Source of the DNA: an uncultured Clostridium sp.
GTDB lineage: Bacteria; Bacillota_A; Clostridia; TANB77; CAG-508
DNA length: 26,585 nucleotides
Direction of reading: 5' to 3'
NCBI GenBank assembly: GCA_947382445.1
Contig: CANCZH010000016.1
Coordinates: 1-26,585, forward strand
Positions 9,701 to 24,700 of this stretch are shown here, piece after piece. Position numbers and translations under genes: made by a program. The notes beneath the pieces are model-generated. The model made no database searches and was not told the origin of the DNA. It saw nothing but the letters and a program-made list of their open reading frames with translations. Position 1 is the stretch's first letter; each line of letters begins with the position of its first letter.

Positions 9701-12700
9701 ACCTAAAAATTCTTTCTCATCATCTGGATTCTTATGAAGTAATTCATGATTTTTTAAGACTATATCTTGAAATTCATAAATCATTCTTTCATTTATACTA
9801 GAATTCTTATAATCAAATTTAACCATTTAAACTTCCTCCTTAGTTTTTTCTTTATTATATGAATAAAGTTTTTTTTGTTCAAGTATTTTTTAGTATTTTT
9901 TCATATAATCTATTCTTCTGCAACTGCCCCAATAACCTCAGCTAAATATTTCATACTAACTAGACATTCTTCCATAGTATTTCCCGTAGCACCAATTTCC
10001 ATTATGCACGAACCTCTTGCTAAATGTTGATTATATCTATACTTAGTAAGCATTATTGGTTTAAATAATCCTGGATACATCTCGTTTGCCTTTTCTTGAA
10101 TTTTTATAGCAATTTTCAAATTAGTATTCCAATTAGGATGTTCTAGTCCTCCCTCATTACTTCCCATAACAAACATAATTTGTGCTGCTTTTTCTTCACC
10201 TATCATAACACTTGGAGCATATGTACTATCAGCCAAAGCATCTCTATGTAAGTCAATTACTAAATCAGCAGAATTATTAGATAAAATATTTTGTACTGTT
10301 TGCGCTGATCTAGTATATGAACCATTATATTCTGGATAATCATGAAAAGTAGAATCATGAATAACATTTATGTTCTTTTTCTGTAATCTATTAGCAAGTG
10401 CATCACCAAGTCCAACAACACTACATCTTGTATCAAGAGTTCTGAAATTTCCACTTGCCTGATATTGATATTGTTCTGTTGCTGTATAACTTTCACTAGT
10501 ATGAGTATGAAAAACTACTATATTACTTAAATCTAATTCAGCATTTGGAGTAAGCATTTCTTCTGTTAGTTCTGTTGATGTTTGATTTCTAATTTGAACA
10601 TTTGAATATGTAACATCATATACATCTTTCTTATTATGCTCAGCAACAACTTGTGTAGCAGGAGAAACCTGAACATCATTATCTTCCACAGGTGTACTAG
10701 TAGGACTTTCACTTACTTCATTTGTATCATTTGTTATTACAGCAGAAGAAAAAACAGACCTAATAAAATCTAATTCTTTTGATATTAAGTTCTGCTTTTC
10801 TTCTCTTTTATATGGCTTATCTAAGTTATCATCTAAGCACTCAATTAAAGTTTTACTTTCAAGTTCTTCTTTTCTGTTTTCTATAAAACTTTGTAAATTA
10901 ATTTTTTTTATACTACTAAAAAAGCTAAATAAAATAAGAATACCAATAATTAGTATTACAAATTTTAATAGATTTTTTACTACATCACCTAATCTAAAAA
11001 CTCTAAAATTTATCATTGTAACCTCATATATTCTATATTAATATATGAAGTAAATTCTAAAATATAACTAATATTTCAGATTATGACAATTTTTTCAGAT
11101 AAATCTTTGTATACTCATACCTACCTTTCTAAGGTAATCTACTAAAGAAAGGGGAGTATTAAGATGAAAAATCTAAAAGACATATTAATCTTAATCATTA
11201 TATACATAATTGTAAATAATAAAAAAGATTAATAGGAAAAAACCTAGGCACACACATACCTAGGTTTTTTTATTAAAATGAAAAATCTAAAATTTTCTAC
11301 TATTTGTAGTATAACTTATTCCCCAACTTTTGTCAATTATTTTTTCAAATTTCTATAATCTCTTAATAATACTATCAGCATTTAATTCAACTAACACTTC
11401 TTCTCCTGTTGCCATATTCTTCATTTTTGCATTATTATTTTGAACTTCTTCATCACCTAGAGTAATAACAAATTTTGCATTCATTTTATCTGCATACTTA
11501 AATTGTGCTTTCACACTTCTTTCACAAATATCTTTCATAGCAAAAATGCCTTTCATACGCAAATCTTGAACCAACTTAGTCGCACACAAATTTGCCTCAT
11601 CACCAATATTTGAAATATAAACATCTAAGCTCTTTTCATTAATAGTATTTTGATTATATCTTTCAAAAACTTCTAATAATCTTTCTACTCCCATAGCAAA
11701 ACCAACAGCAGGAGTATCTTGACCACCAACTTCTTTAATTAAACCGTCGTATCTTCCTCCACCTAGAACAGTTAATCCATCATCTTCAGAAACAAATTCA
11801 AAAACTGTTCTAGTATAATAATCTAATCCTCTAACAATAGAGCTATCAATTTCATATTCAACATTCATATTATCTAAAAGTTTTTTAACATTTTCAAAAT
11901 GTTCCTTACAATCATCACATAAATAATCTAAAATAACAGGAGCACCTTGATTCATTTCTTTACATTTCTTTTCTTTGCAATCTAAAATTCTCATAGGATT
12001 TTTTTCAAATCTAGTTTTACAAGTATCACAATATAAATCTAAATTAGGTCTAATAAATTCTCTTAAAGCTTCCTGATATTTAGCCCTACAAGTAGGACAA
12101 CCTATACTATTTATATTAAGTTTAATATTAGGAATATTTAAAGCTTTAAAAATATCTATTCCCAATAAAATAACTTCCACATCAGCTAAATAACTTGCTG
12201 TACCTATAACCTCTGTACCTATTTGTCTAAACTCTCTTAATCTTCCTTTTTGAACATTTTCATAACGGTACATTGGCATTTCATACCAAAATTTAAGTGG
12301 AGCTGGCATACTTGCCATACCATTTTCAATATAACTTCTAACAACACCAGCTGTTCCTTCTGGTCTTAAAGTAATACTTCTACCACCTTTATCTTCAAAA
12401 GTATACATCTCTTTTTGAACAACATCAGTAGTCTCTCCAACACCTCTTGAAAATAACTCTGTGTGTTCAAAAACAGGAACTCTTATCTCTTTCATACCAC
12501 AATTTTCTAATAAATTCTTTATTTTTTCTTCGATATATTGCCATTTATATATTTCATTCGGCAAAATATCTCTCGTTCCTTTTGGTTTTTGTATCATAAA
12601 AATCTCTCCTTTAATAATCTTTTTTGCGAAGTTCCAAATAAATAGGTTTTTCTTCTTTAATCATAGTAGACTTTCCATGTCCTGGATAAATAATAGTATT

Positions 12701-15700
12701 CTCAGGTAAAATAAGAATTTTATTTATAATGGAATCCATAATGTCCTCAATGCTACCAGTAGGTAAATCTGTTCTTCCCCATGTACTAGAAAAAATAGTG
12801 TCACCTGTAAAAATCATTTCTTCTTCTGGACAATACAAACATAATCCACCTTTAGTATGACCAGGAGTAGCAATTACTCTAAATTCTAAACTACCAATAT
12901 GAATTAAATCACCATCATCAATTCTAGAATCCGCTTCCAACTCTGGGTTAGGAGTCTCCACATAATAAGTTAAACTAATAGACTCATCATATAAACCTCT
13001 ACTATCATCTCTACTAATTAAAATTTTTCCGCCTTTAACTTTTTTTAACTTATCAATAGCACCAATATGGTCAGCATGACAATGAGTAATAAAAATATAT
13101 TTTAATTTAGCATCTAAAATATCTAGCATCTCAATAATTTTTTCTGGCTCACTACCTGGATCAATAACCATTGCCTCTTTTGTTTCTTCATCTACTATAA
13201 TATAACAATTTGTAACCAAATTTAAATGTTCTATCTTTAATTTTAATGTTTTTAATATCATTTTTTCTCCCTTTTCTTCTGTAATTACATAATTTTAATT
13301 ATTATCAGTACATTAATATCTAAAAATATTATTTTTGCACCTTGTGTAATATTTTCCAAATCATACCTACTTGTTTCTTTTAACTTCATATACACTATCA
13401 ACTTTCATAAGAGTTCTAATAACCTTATTCAACTCATCCAAATTTTCAAGTTCGACAGTAATATCAATAATAGCTATTCTCTCCTTAGTAGTTTTAGTAT
13501 TAACACCCAAAATATTAAACTTAGCGGAAGTAATCTCCTTAATAACATCAGAAAGAAGTCCTTGTCTATCATTAGCATAAACACCAATATCAACACTATA
13601 AGAAGTTTTCCCCTCATCAGCCCAATATACATCAATCATTCTATTCTCTTCTGAAATTAAATCTTTAACATTCACACAATCAGTTCTATGAACAGATACA
13701 CCTCTCCCCTTAGTAATATAGCCAACAATTTGATCTCCTGGAAGAGGATTACAACATTTTGAAAGCTTTACTAAACAATTATCAATTCCTTCAACAACAA
13801 CACCTGTTTTTGATGGTCTTGTTAAACTCTTCTTATTAGCAAGTTCAGTAATTGTTTTTTCTAAATCTTCTTCCTTATGTTCTTTTCTATATTCCTCTAA
13901 TAATCTAGCTAATATTTTTGTAGCAGATATAGCACCAAATCCAACACTTGCATACATATCATCAACAGAATTATACTTATATCTATCTAATGCAATTTGA
14001 ACCCATTCTGTTTTAAATAAATCACTATGCTTCATACCTAATTTTTTAATGTCTTTTTCAATTATTTCTTTACCTTTTTCAATATTTTCCTCTCTTTGAG
14101 CCTTTTTAAACCATTGTTGTATTTTAGTTTTAGCACCACTACTCTTAACAAATTTAAGCCAATCTCTACTTGGTCCTTTTGCTTGATCAGAAGTAATAAT
14201 CTCAACAATATCACCATTTTTAAGTTTAGTAATAATAGGCATCATCTTGCTATTAATTTTAGCACCAACCATTCTATGACCAACTTGCTGATGAATAGAA
14301 TATGCCATATCAATAGGTGTACTTCCTCTTGGCAAAACTTTAATATCACCCTTAGGAGTAAAAACATAAACCTCATCCTCAAATAATTCTTTTTTCAAAG
14401 TATTCATAAATTCATCTGGATTCTCAGTATCTTTTTGCCATTCTAAAGTTTCACGAAGCCATGCTAATTTATCTTCTTTAACTACAATTGTTTTTTTCTT
14501 ACCTTTATTACTTTGTTCTTTATAAGCCCAATGTGCAGCAATACCAAATTCAGCAATTCTATGCATTTCCCAGGTTCTAATTTGAACTTCAAAAGGTGTT
14601 CCCTTAGGTCCAATTAATGTTGTATGTATTGATTGATACATATTCTTTTTTGGAACAGAAATATAATCTTTAAACCTGCCTGGCATTGGATTATATAAAT
14701 CATGAACAATTCCTAAAACAGCATAACAATCTCTTACAGAATTAACCAAAATTCTAAGAGCAAACAAATCATAAATTTGGTCTAAACTAGAATTATCTCT
14801 TTTCATTTTTCTGTAAATACTATAAATATGTTTTGCTCTACCAGTAACTTCTGCTGTTATTCTAGCACCTTTAAGTTCTTCTCTAATTTCTTCCATAATC
14901 TTATCTATAAAAGCTAAACGTTCATCTCTTTTTTTATCTAATCCCTTTACAATATCATGAAATTCATCTGGATATAAATATTTAAAAGATAAATCTTCAA
15001 GTTCCCATTTTAAAGAATAAATACCTAAACGATTTGCAAGAGGAGCATATAAATCCATAGTTTCTTGTGCATTAGCTATTTGTCTTTCACGACTTAAAAA
15101 CTTCAAAGTTCTCATATTATGAAGTCTATCAGCAAGTTTTATGAGAATAACTCTTATATCTTTTCCCATAGCCAAGAACATTTTTCTATAATCTTCAACT
15201 TGTTGTTCTTCCTTAGTTGTATATTGTAGTTTTCCAAGTTTAGTAACACCATCTACCATTTCTGCAACAGATTCACCAAATTCTCTAATTAAATCTTCAT
15301 GTGTTGTTTCAGTATCTTCAACAACATCATGTAAAAGTGCAGCACAAATAGTATCAGTATCAAGTTCTAAATCCGCTAAAATATACGCAACTTGTAATGG
15401 ATGAATTATATAAGGCTCACCTGATTTTCTTTTTTGATCTCCGATGCTTTGCCTTAGCATAATTATAAGCCTTGGTTATTTTTTTAACATCTACATGTTT
15501 ATTCTTTTCCTTAGCAACTTTTATTACTTCATCAATTCCTCTTTCAATAGTATCATCTTTCAAATATATCCCTCCCCCTATTAGTAAGATTTCATAATAT
15601 CTTTTATATTTATTTGAATCGAATCTTTTCCATTAAACGAATTAATTTCTAAAGTTCCGAACAATATCTATTTTATCACCTATCATATATTCTTTTGTAA

Positions 15701-18700
15701 ACTGTCCCATATTAAAACCAATTGCACTTATTATAGTATTACCATCTTTTACAGTCATTTTTAAATGTTTTCCATCAGATAAAGCTCTTATTGAATCAAT
15801 TTTTAAATTCTTATATACAAAAACAGGTCTTCTATTAGCTTCTCCAAATGGTTCTAACAAATTTAATTCCTTAACATTTTCACAATTAAGGTTTTTTAAG
15901 TCAACTTGTTTATCTATATCAATAACAGGAACAATTTCCTCAATATGTTTTTCATCAGCATATTTTTCAAATTTCTCTTTAAATCTATTAAAATTATTTC
16001 TCTTTAAACTAAGACCAACAGCCATTTCATGTCCGCCATATTTTTCCAAATCATCTGACAAACTAACTAATGCTTCATGTAAATCAAAACCTGGTATACT
16101 TCTTCCTGAACCTTTTCCTTCTTCACCTTCAAAACAAATTAAAATAGATGGTTTAAAATAAATTTCTGTAATTTTAGAAGCAACAATTCCTATAACTCCG
16201 TGATGCCAATTACTTGATCCTAATACTATAGCATTTTTTTCTTGCTTATTTTTATTAATCTGAGCAATAGCCTCATCAAAAATATTTTTTTCTATTTCCT
16301 GTCTGTCTCTATTATATTTGTTAAGTCTGGTAGTTATATCATTTGCATCAACAATATTTTCTGTTAAAAATAATTTTAAAGCTTCTTCCTCATATCCCAT
16401 CCTTCCACAAGCATTAATTCTAGGAGCAATACCAAATGAAATTGTATTTGAATTTATTTCTTTATATCCTGAAGCTTTAAGTAAAGCCTTAAGCCCTGGA
16501 TTTCTAGTAACCTCAATTAGTTTAAGTCCAAGTTTTGCTATAACACGATTCTCATCAACCAATGGCACTATATCTGAAATTGTTCCAATACATACTATAT
16601 CTAAATATTTCAAATATTCTTTTTCTTCCATTCCTAATTTTCTAGCAATTGCTTGAGTTACTTTAAAAACAACTCCACAACCAGCCAAACTTTTAAATGG
16701 ATATTTATTATCTTTTCTTTTTAAATCAACAACCGCTAACGCTGGTGGTAAAGTTTCCATTGGCTCATGATGGTCTGTTACAATTGTTTCGATTCCTAAT
16801 GAATTAGCATACTCTATTTCTTCTATTGCTGAAATACCACAATCAACTGTAATAATTAAAGTATAATTTTCACTTTTTATTTTATCTATTGCTTCTTTGT
16901 TTAAGCCATATCCCTCATTTAAACGATTAGGAATATAATAACCGAACATCTAACCCACAATCTTTTAAAAACTTTTTAAGTACAGTTATACTAGTAATTC
17001 CATCAACATCATAATCACCATAAATAATAACTTTTTCTTTTTCTTTTATTGCTTTTATAATTCTTTGTACTGCTATTTCCATATCTGGCATTAAATATGG
17101 ATTATGAAAATTATTTCTAGTTGGATTCAAAAAAATCTCAATTTCCTTTTCCTGAGTTATACCTCTATTTAAAAGTACAGTAGCTAATAATTCAGAAACA
17201 TTAAATCTATTTACAATTTCTTTAACTTTTTCATCATCTATTTCTCTATATTTCCATTTTTTTCTCATTTCTTTCTCCTAAAATACAATTCGTAGCTATT
17301 ATTATATATTATTTTTACTTTTTTTAAAATAGTTTTTAACGAAAAAACTCGATAAAACAAAAGTTTTATCGAGTTTTATTATACAATATGAAAATGATAT
17401 TTTCATATTGTATAAAACATGTTGCACACAAATTACTTATTTGCATTTTTAGCATAATCAATTATATTATTCATAATATCAGAAATCATATTATATTCTT
17501 GTTTATCTAATTGCTTATTAACTATAAAATCTTCTCCATCTCTAACATATGAACCAGCATGCATTAATAAGCTACCTTCTTTATCTTCTGTATGCTCAGT
17601 ATACATGATATAACTCTTTTTAGTTACATCTGAATCAAATGTACAAAGAATTTCATACTCCCCTACATTATTTTCTTCATCAATAATTTTTACAATTCTA
17701 TCCATTTTATCTTTCTTCTCCCTTCGTATTATCATAAACCGCTACTGTTGTATTATCTTTACCAGCGTAGATATGTAATTTCTAATTATAACTATTTTTA
17801 AATTCAAGTCTATTACTATCTTTAGTTAATGCCTCATATAAAATATCTACTTCAATATCTTTAGATTAAGTATTTTTAATTATGGTCATAATTTTTCTAT
17901 CAAATAAACACAGCATTATCAAAATTTTTTTTCGTCACATCATCCATAAATTTTCTTATTTAATGCATATAAGAAATTATATATAAAAAAAATATTAAAT
18001 ACAACTATTTTTAGTATTATTTTTCGACACATTTTTTTATAAAAAGACATAATTTATATTATCAAACAAAAGGAGGAATTTTAATGTTTAAAAATTGTAG
18101 TTGTTCTTGTAATAATTATGTTCAAGATAACAATGATAATAATTGTGATAATAATATGTACAATAACTCATGTGAAGACGTAAGTAATTGCTATAATAAT
18201 ATGGATGAAAATTCTTGTTCATGTGGTTTTGATGAATACTCTGCATTCCCACAAAATTGGATGTATGGGCATTCTTATGTACCACATCAAAGAATGAATA
18301 AAGTATATACTCCAGAAATTGGCTTAAAAATGGGAACTATTTTCCCTGAATTAGTTAGTCCTTACTGTCCAGGTCAATCATTGGAAGTTATCAATTATCT
18401 AAAAAACTCAAATACTATTGGGGAGGGATGTAACTCATGATAGAAGAAGATTGTGGATGTAATGAAAATAAAAGAGGCGAATTATTAGATGAAATTCGTG
18501 CAACAAATTTTTCTATAATAGAACTTGGCTTATATTTAGATATTAACCCAGATGATAAGAGAGCTTTATGCTTATATAATGAACTTGCAAGAAAATTAAA
18601 AATGCAAACAGATAATTATCAAAAAGTTTATGGACCTCTTACAATAGAGTTTCCATGTAATAAATGGCGTTGGCTTGAACAGCCTTGGCCTTGGGAAAAA

Positions 18701-21700
18701 GGAGGTAGTTTTTAATGTGGTTATATCAGAAAAAATTAGAATATCCTATTAGAATAAAAAATACTAATCCTCGTTTAGCAAAATTTATAATATCTCAATA
18801 TGGTGGTCCAGATGGTGAGCTTGCTGCATCTTTAAGATATCTTTCTCAAAGATTCGGTATGCCAGATCAAAAATCTAAAGCTATACTAAATGATATTGGT
18901 ACAGAAGAATTAGCCCACTTAGAAATGGTTGGTAGTATCGTTCATCAATTAACTGATGGAGTATGTCCTGAGGAATTAGAAAAAGCAGGATTAGGAGCAT
19001 ATTATACAGACCATGGTGTTGATGTATATCCATCTTCTGCAGCAGGTGTACCATTCACAGCATCATATATTGCTTGTAAAGGTGATCCAGTAGCAAACTT
19101 ACAAGAAGATTTAGCAGCAGAACAAAAAGCTAGAGCAACTTATGAAAAATTAATTGATTTATGTGCAGATGACCCAGATGTAATAGACCCACTTAGATTT
19201 TTAAGAGAACGTGAAGTTGTTCATTTCCAAAGATTTGGTGAAGCATTAAATGGTGTTCAAGAAAAGCTTGCAGAAAAAAGCTTTTACATGAACATGACAG
19301 CAAAAAATAATATGTAAAAATTTTAAAGTCAGTATATTTAACAGAATATACTGGCTTTTCATATAAAATATTATTTTGACTTTTTATGTAAAGTATATTA
19401 TAATAAAAATTATAAAAAAATTTTATAAAGTAAAACTCAGAAAGGAGATTAACATTATGAATCAAAATTCAAGACCTACAACATCACGGAGGACGTCTGC
19501 AATAAGGAAAAGGAGAGCACGTAAAAGAAGAACACGGATAATGTTACTTCTAATGGCAGTGCTCACACTATTCATTATTGCTGAAATATTTCTCATAGGG
19601 TTTACAAGAAATCATTTCAGCAACGGCACAACTATCAACCAGGTTGACTGCTCTAACCTGACTGCCGAAGATGCTACAGAAAAATTGAATACGGAACTTA
19701 AAACGAGACCTATTTCATTCATTTTCACAGACATCAGTTACACATTCACTGGCGCAGATTTTGATTTGCATGTAAGTTCTGACGAAGTTGAAGAACTTTT
19801 GGCAAATCAAATTTTCAGTGATAATCAAAAGGATTTTATAATAACAGTATTTTTTGATAAGAATAAAGTACTTGATATTATGAAGTCTATTCCTGAACTG
19901 GATGAAAGCAAAATGATTTATCCTCATGATGCATTTTTAACAGTAGAAGATAATCAGTTGTACACAATACCAGAGGTCAGAGGAAATCATATTGATTCTG
20001 ACGAAGCCATCAAACTAGCATATGAAAGTCTACTATATGGATATACTTCAATTGATTTTTCCTCTATTACAGTTTCAGAACCTATGGTGCATTATGACGA
20101 CTTGCAAGAAACAACCAATTCAATAAACAATGTGTTAAATACAACTATAACATTTGAGATTGGAAATGGTTCACATTTAACTTTAGACAAGTCTGTGATG
20201 TGCAACTGGCTGGTTGTTAACGATGATGGCACCTATAAGATTGACATCGACTCAAACTTACCTGCATTCGTCGATCAGCTTTCTGAAATGGTTTCTAATT
20301 CTACAATTGACTTTGAATTTCAAGCAACGGATTTTGGAACTGTCACAGTCCCTGTGAAAAATATCACAATTGATAAGGAAGCAGAAATAGAACTGATCAA
20401 ATCAGAGCTCGGGACTGCTAACAATTATACTCACTCCCCTATTTATAACTTAAACGTTGGAGACAGCTATGTTGAAATTGATATAACCAGACAACACGTT
20501 TGGTTATATAAAAACGGAAAGTGCTTGGCAAGTACCGATTGCGTTACAGGTAATGCTGGCAAGCATGATACACCACTGGGCTATTTTTTCTTAACTTATA
20601 AGACAACAGATAGAACTCTTAGAGGATACAACGACAACGGAACACAGTATGCTTCACATGTAGACTTTTGGATGCCTTTCAACGGTGGAATAGGTTTACA
20701 CGATGCATCTTGGCGGAATTCATTTGGAGGTAAAATATATTTAACAAATGGTTCCCATGGATGTGTTAATCTTCCGAAAGAAGCAGCAAGAATAATATAT
20801 GAATACATTGACGATACAATGCCAATTATCGTTTATTCTTCATAACTGCTTACAATCAATGCGTTTTACTCTACTTTGAAAATTTTTTTCAAAAAAAGTC
20901 CAACCTTTTGGTTGGGCTTTTTATTATGCTCTACTCTATTTAAATCAAATTTAAGTAACTCACTTTTAGTTAGATTTCTATTCGACAATACTTTACAATT
21001 TTTTTCCATAATGATATTATACAAAATAAAAAAGAGGAAAATAAATGCCAAAAAAATATCTAGAAAAAAATGTATTAGACGCAACATTTGAAAGATTAGA
21101 AATTATTTTTAACAATTTCGATAATGTGTATTTCAGTGTTAGTGGTGGAAAAGATAGTTCAGTAATGGTACAATTAGCAAATATAGTAGCAAAAAAAATG
21201 AATAAAAAATTTGATGTATTGTTCATTGATTTGGAAGCTCAATATCGTAACACTATTGAACATATTGAAGAACTTAAACAATTATCTCAAATAAGAGATT
21301 TCTATCATATTGCATTACCACTTGCATTAAGGAATGCAGTATCAGTATTACAACCAAAATGGATTTGCTGGGAAGAAGAAAGTAAACATCTCTGGGTGAG
21401 AAACTTGCCTAGTGACAGCATAAATATGGGAAACTGTCCATTTCCTTGGTTTAAAAAAGGTGAAGAATTTGAAGAATTTATTATTCAATTTGCTGATTGG
21501 TATCAAAAAAAATATAAAGGCAAAGTAGCCTGTGGAATAGGAATTAGAACAGATGAAAGTTTAAATAGATTTAGAACAATTGCTTTACAAGAAAGAAAAG
21601 TTACCTTTGAAAAATATCTTTGGACAACAAAACTAAAAATAAATGAAAAACATATTAATGCATATAATTTCTACCCAATTTATGACTGGTCAGCAGGAGA

Positions 21701-24700
21701 TATTTGGGGAGCAATAAGTAAACTAGACTTGAAATTCAACTATATTTATGAATTAATGTATAAAAATGGAGTAAGCATTTATGAACAAAGACTTTGTCAA
21801 CCATATGGAGATGACCAACGAAAAGGTCTAAATCAATTTAAAGCATTAGAATATGATACCTGGAGCAAAGTATTAAGTAGAGTTAATCGGAGTTAATTTT
21901 GGAAACATTTATTGTAAAACAACAGCACTTGGAAATATAAGATCGTGTAAACCAGAATTCATGTCTTGGCAAGAATATACTGTATTTTTATTAGAAAGTA
22001 TAGGAATATATAATAGAGATTTAATGTTACATTATTATAGAAAAATTAAAAAGTTTATGATTTGGTATAGAAATAAATATAATGTTGATTTAAATGATAT
22101 CCCCGACTTTGCAGATTGTAAATTAGAAAATCAGAAAAAAGCTATTTCGTGGCGAAGAATAGCAAGAGCAATTGAAAAAAATGATTTTTATATGAGAAGA
22201 TTATCCTTTGCTCAAACTAAAAATGATGATAAAGAATTAAAAGAATTAATTCATAAATGGGATAATTTATTAAATAAAACTACAATAACTGATGATAAAA
22301 CATTACAAAAAATAATCAAAGAAAATTTTAATTAGGAGGTTCATAAATATAATGATTGTCAAAATGAACAATAAAGAAGAAAATTTTTACCAATATATGG
22401 GAAAGTTGTTTGGTTCAAGGATATTAGAAAAAGAAACTAATGACAGAATATACGATGATAATGATAAAGAATGGTATATCTATTTAGAAAAACAAAGAGT
22501 TAAAGCATTTGTTTCAATATCTAATAATGTAATTAAAAACATTTATACAACTAAGGAAGACTATTTAATAGAAATTTTAGAAAAAATAAAAAAAGAAATT
22601 ACTATAACTAGTAGTATTGTAACAAGTAAATATTTAAAAATATATGAAAAATGTGATTTCAAAGTTGATACATCTCCTAGACATAAAAATTTTGTAAGAA
22701 TACACTAATTTATTTATAGAAAGGTCTAAAAAAAAAATGAATGAAATAGAATTTCCAGTTTTAAATGTAAAAATGATAGATATAGACAAAGTTATAGCAA
22801 ATGATTACAATCCAAATAAAGTAGCACCACCAGAAATGCAATTACTAAAACATTCAATTGAAGAAGATGGATATACTCAACCAATTGTTACATATTATGA
22901 TAAAAATAGAGATTTATATATTGTTGTAGATGGATTTCATAGATATAGATGTGCGAAAGAATATTTTCATTTAAAAAAAATTCCCATTGTTACTATTGAT
23001 AAAGATTTAGAAAATAGAATGGCTAGTACAATTAGACATAATAGAGCTAGAGGTACACATCAAATCGTTGATATGTCTCACATTGTTTTAACTTTAACTC
23101 AAAAAGGTTGGTCTGAACAAGAAATCTCTAAGCATTTAGGTATGGAATTAGATGAAATTATTAGGCTAAAACAAATTACAGGTATGAAAGAAATATTCTC
23201 TAATCATAAATTCAGTAAATCGTGGGAAGAATTTGAAGAAAACCTTAAAAAATAATTTTATTAAAAATTTAGACGGTGATAAAAGCACCGTCTTCTTTTA
23301 TACTATATTCGAAGCATCTAATAATTTGGAGCCAGAACTATCATATGCTTCAATGTAATATGTATATTTTGTACCAGTATCAGTAGAATTTGCAGTTATT
23401 TCTATATTATTGTTTTCACTATTACCTTTTATATTAATACTTGGAACATTAGAATTGTTTTTATCTATTGCTAAAATATCTGTAAACGTACTTCCTGTAA
23501 ATTTTTGTTCTAAATCAACAATAGTTTCCCAATTGCTTGCATTTTCTTCTTTTCTATATATTACAAAATATTTATCTGATACATCATATGTAGACCAGTC
23601 TAAGATTACTGAACCTTTTTCATTACTTAAATTAACTGAACTTGTTAATACTAATTCTGGTATTTTGAATTCATACACTTCACTTACATTTCCAACAACA
23701 TCTTCTGCTACAATATATACATACTTAATTTTGTAAACATCATCTATTACTATTTCTTCATCTTTTGTAACTTCAAAGTAATCCATTTCAAGTACATTAG
23801 GATTTTCAAGTTTTTCTTCTACTATCACATACTTATATTTTGTAACTCCTGACCCCTCACCTAAACTAATATGTTCATCATGTGAACTAATTGTTACAAC
23901 ATTATTATGAATGCTTGCTTTTGTAATAGTTGGTGCTGTATTATCAAGTTTATTAAGTGTTAACTCTTTACCTGAAATATTTCCTAGTCCATCTTTATAT
24001 AAAGCAATTACTTGTTTTGGTCTATATACATCTCCAACTAATTTATAATTTCTTGAAAATTCAATACCATTAGCAACAGCCATTTTATAATCAGTTTCAT
24101 CATTAAAAGCAATTTGTACTTCTCCTATACCTGTGTCTGTTGCTGTAAAAGTAAATAATTTTTCTTTTGCCCATTCATCACTTACTGAATCTTCTGACGT
24201 TGGAACTGGTGCAATACTGTCAACTTTTGCAACTTCAAAAATTTGTTCTGTACTATTTTCACATGCATCTATTACAATACATTTATACATCTTTCCGAGC
24301 TAAACTACATTCTATTTCAGGTGTACATGATATTGAATACTGATTTTCATTAACAGTAGTTTCTCCCTCAAATATAACATTTTCTTCATTATCTAACTCA
24401 ACAATTTTTACTTTGACTGTATTACACCAATTCTCTGTTCCAGAAACGACAATCGGTTTGGTTCTACTCCACTCTGTTAAGTCTTTTCCCTCATTAGTCT
24501 CTATACTTGATATTTCTGGCTTTATACAATCTGAATAAATATTAACAGTATCTATGAAAGTAATAGATGTTTTACCATTAATATTAGAAAAAATTGTAAT
24601 ATTATCTTTTAGTATTGTTTTTACTGATGATTTTGCTCTCATTTCAGTAGTTATTGTAATCGTTCCATCTGAATTATCAACTTTACTTTGTTTATTTAAT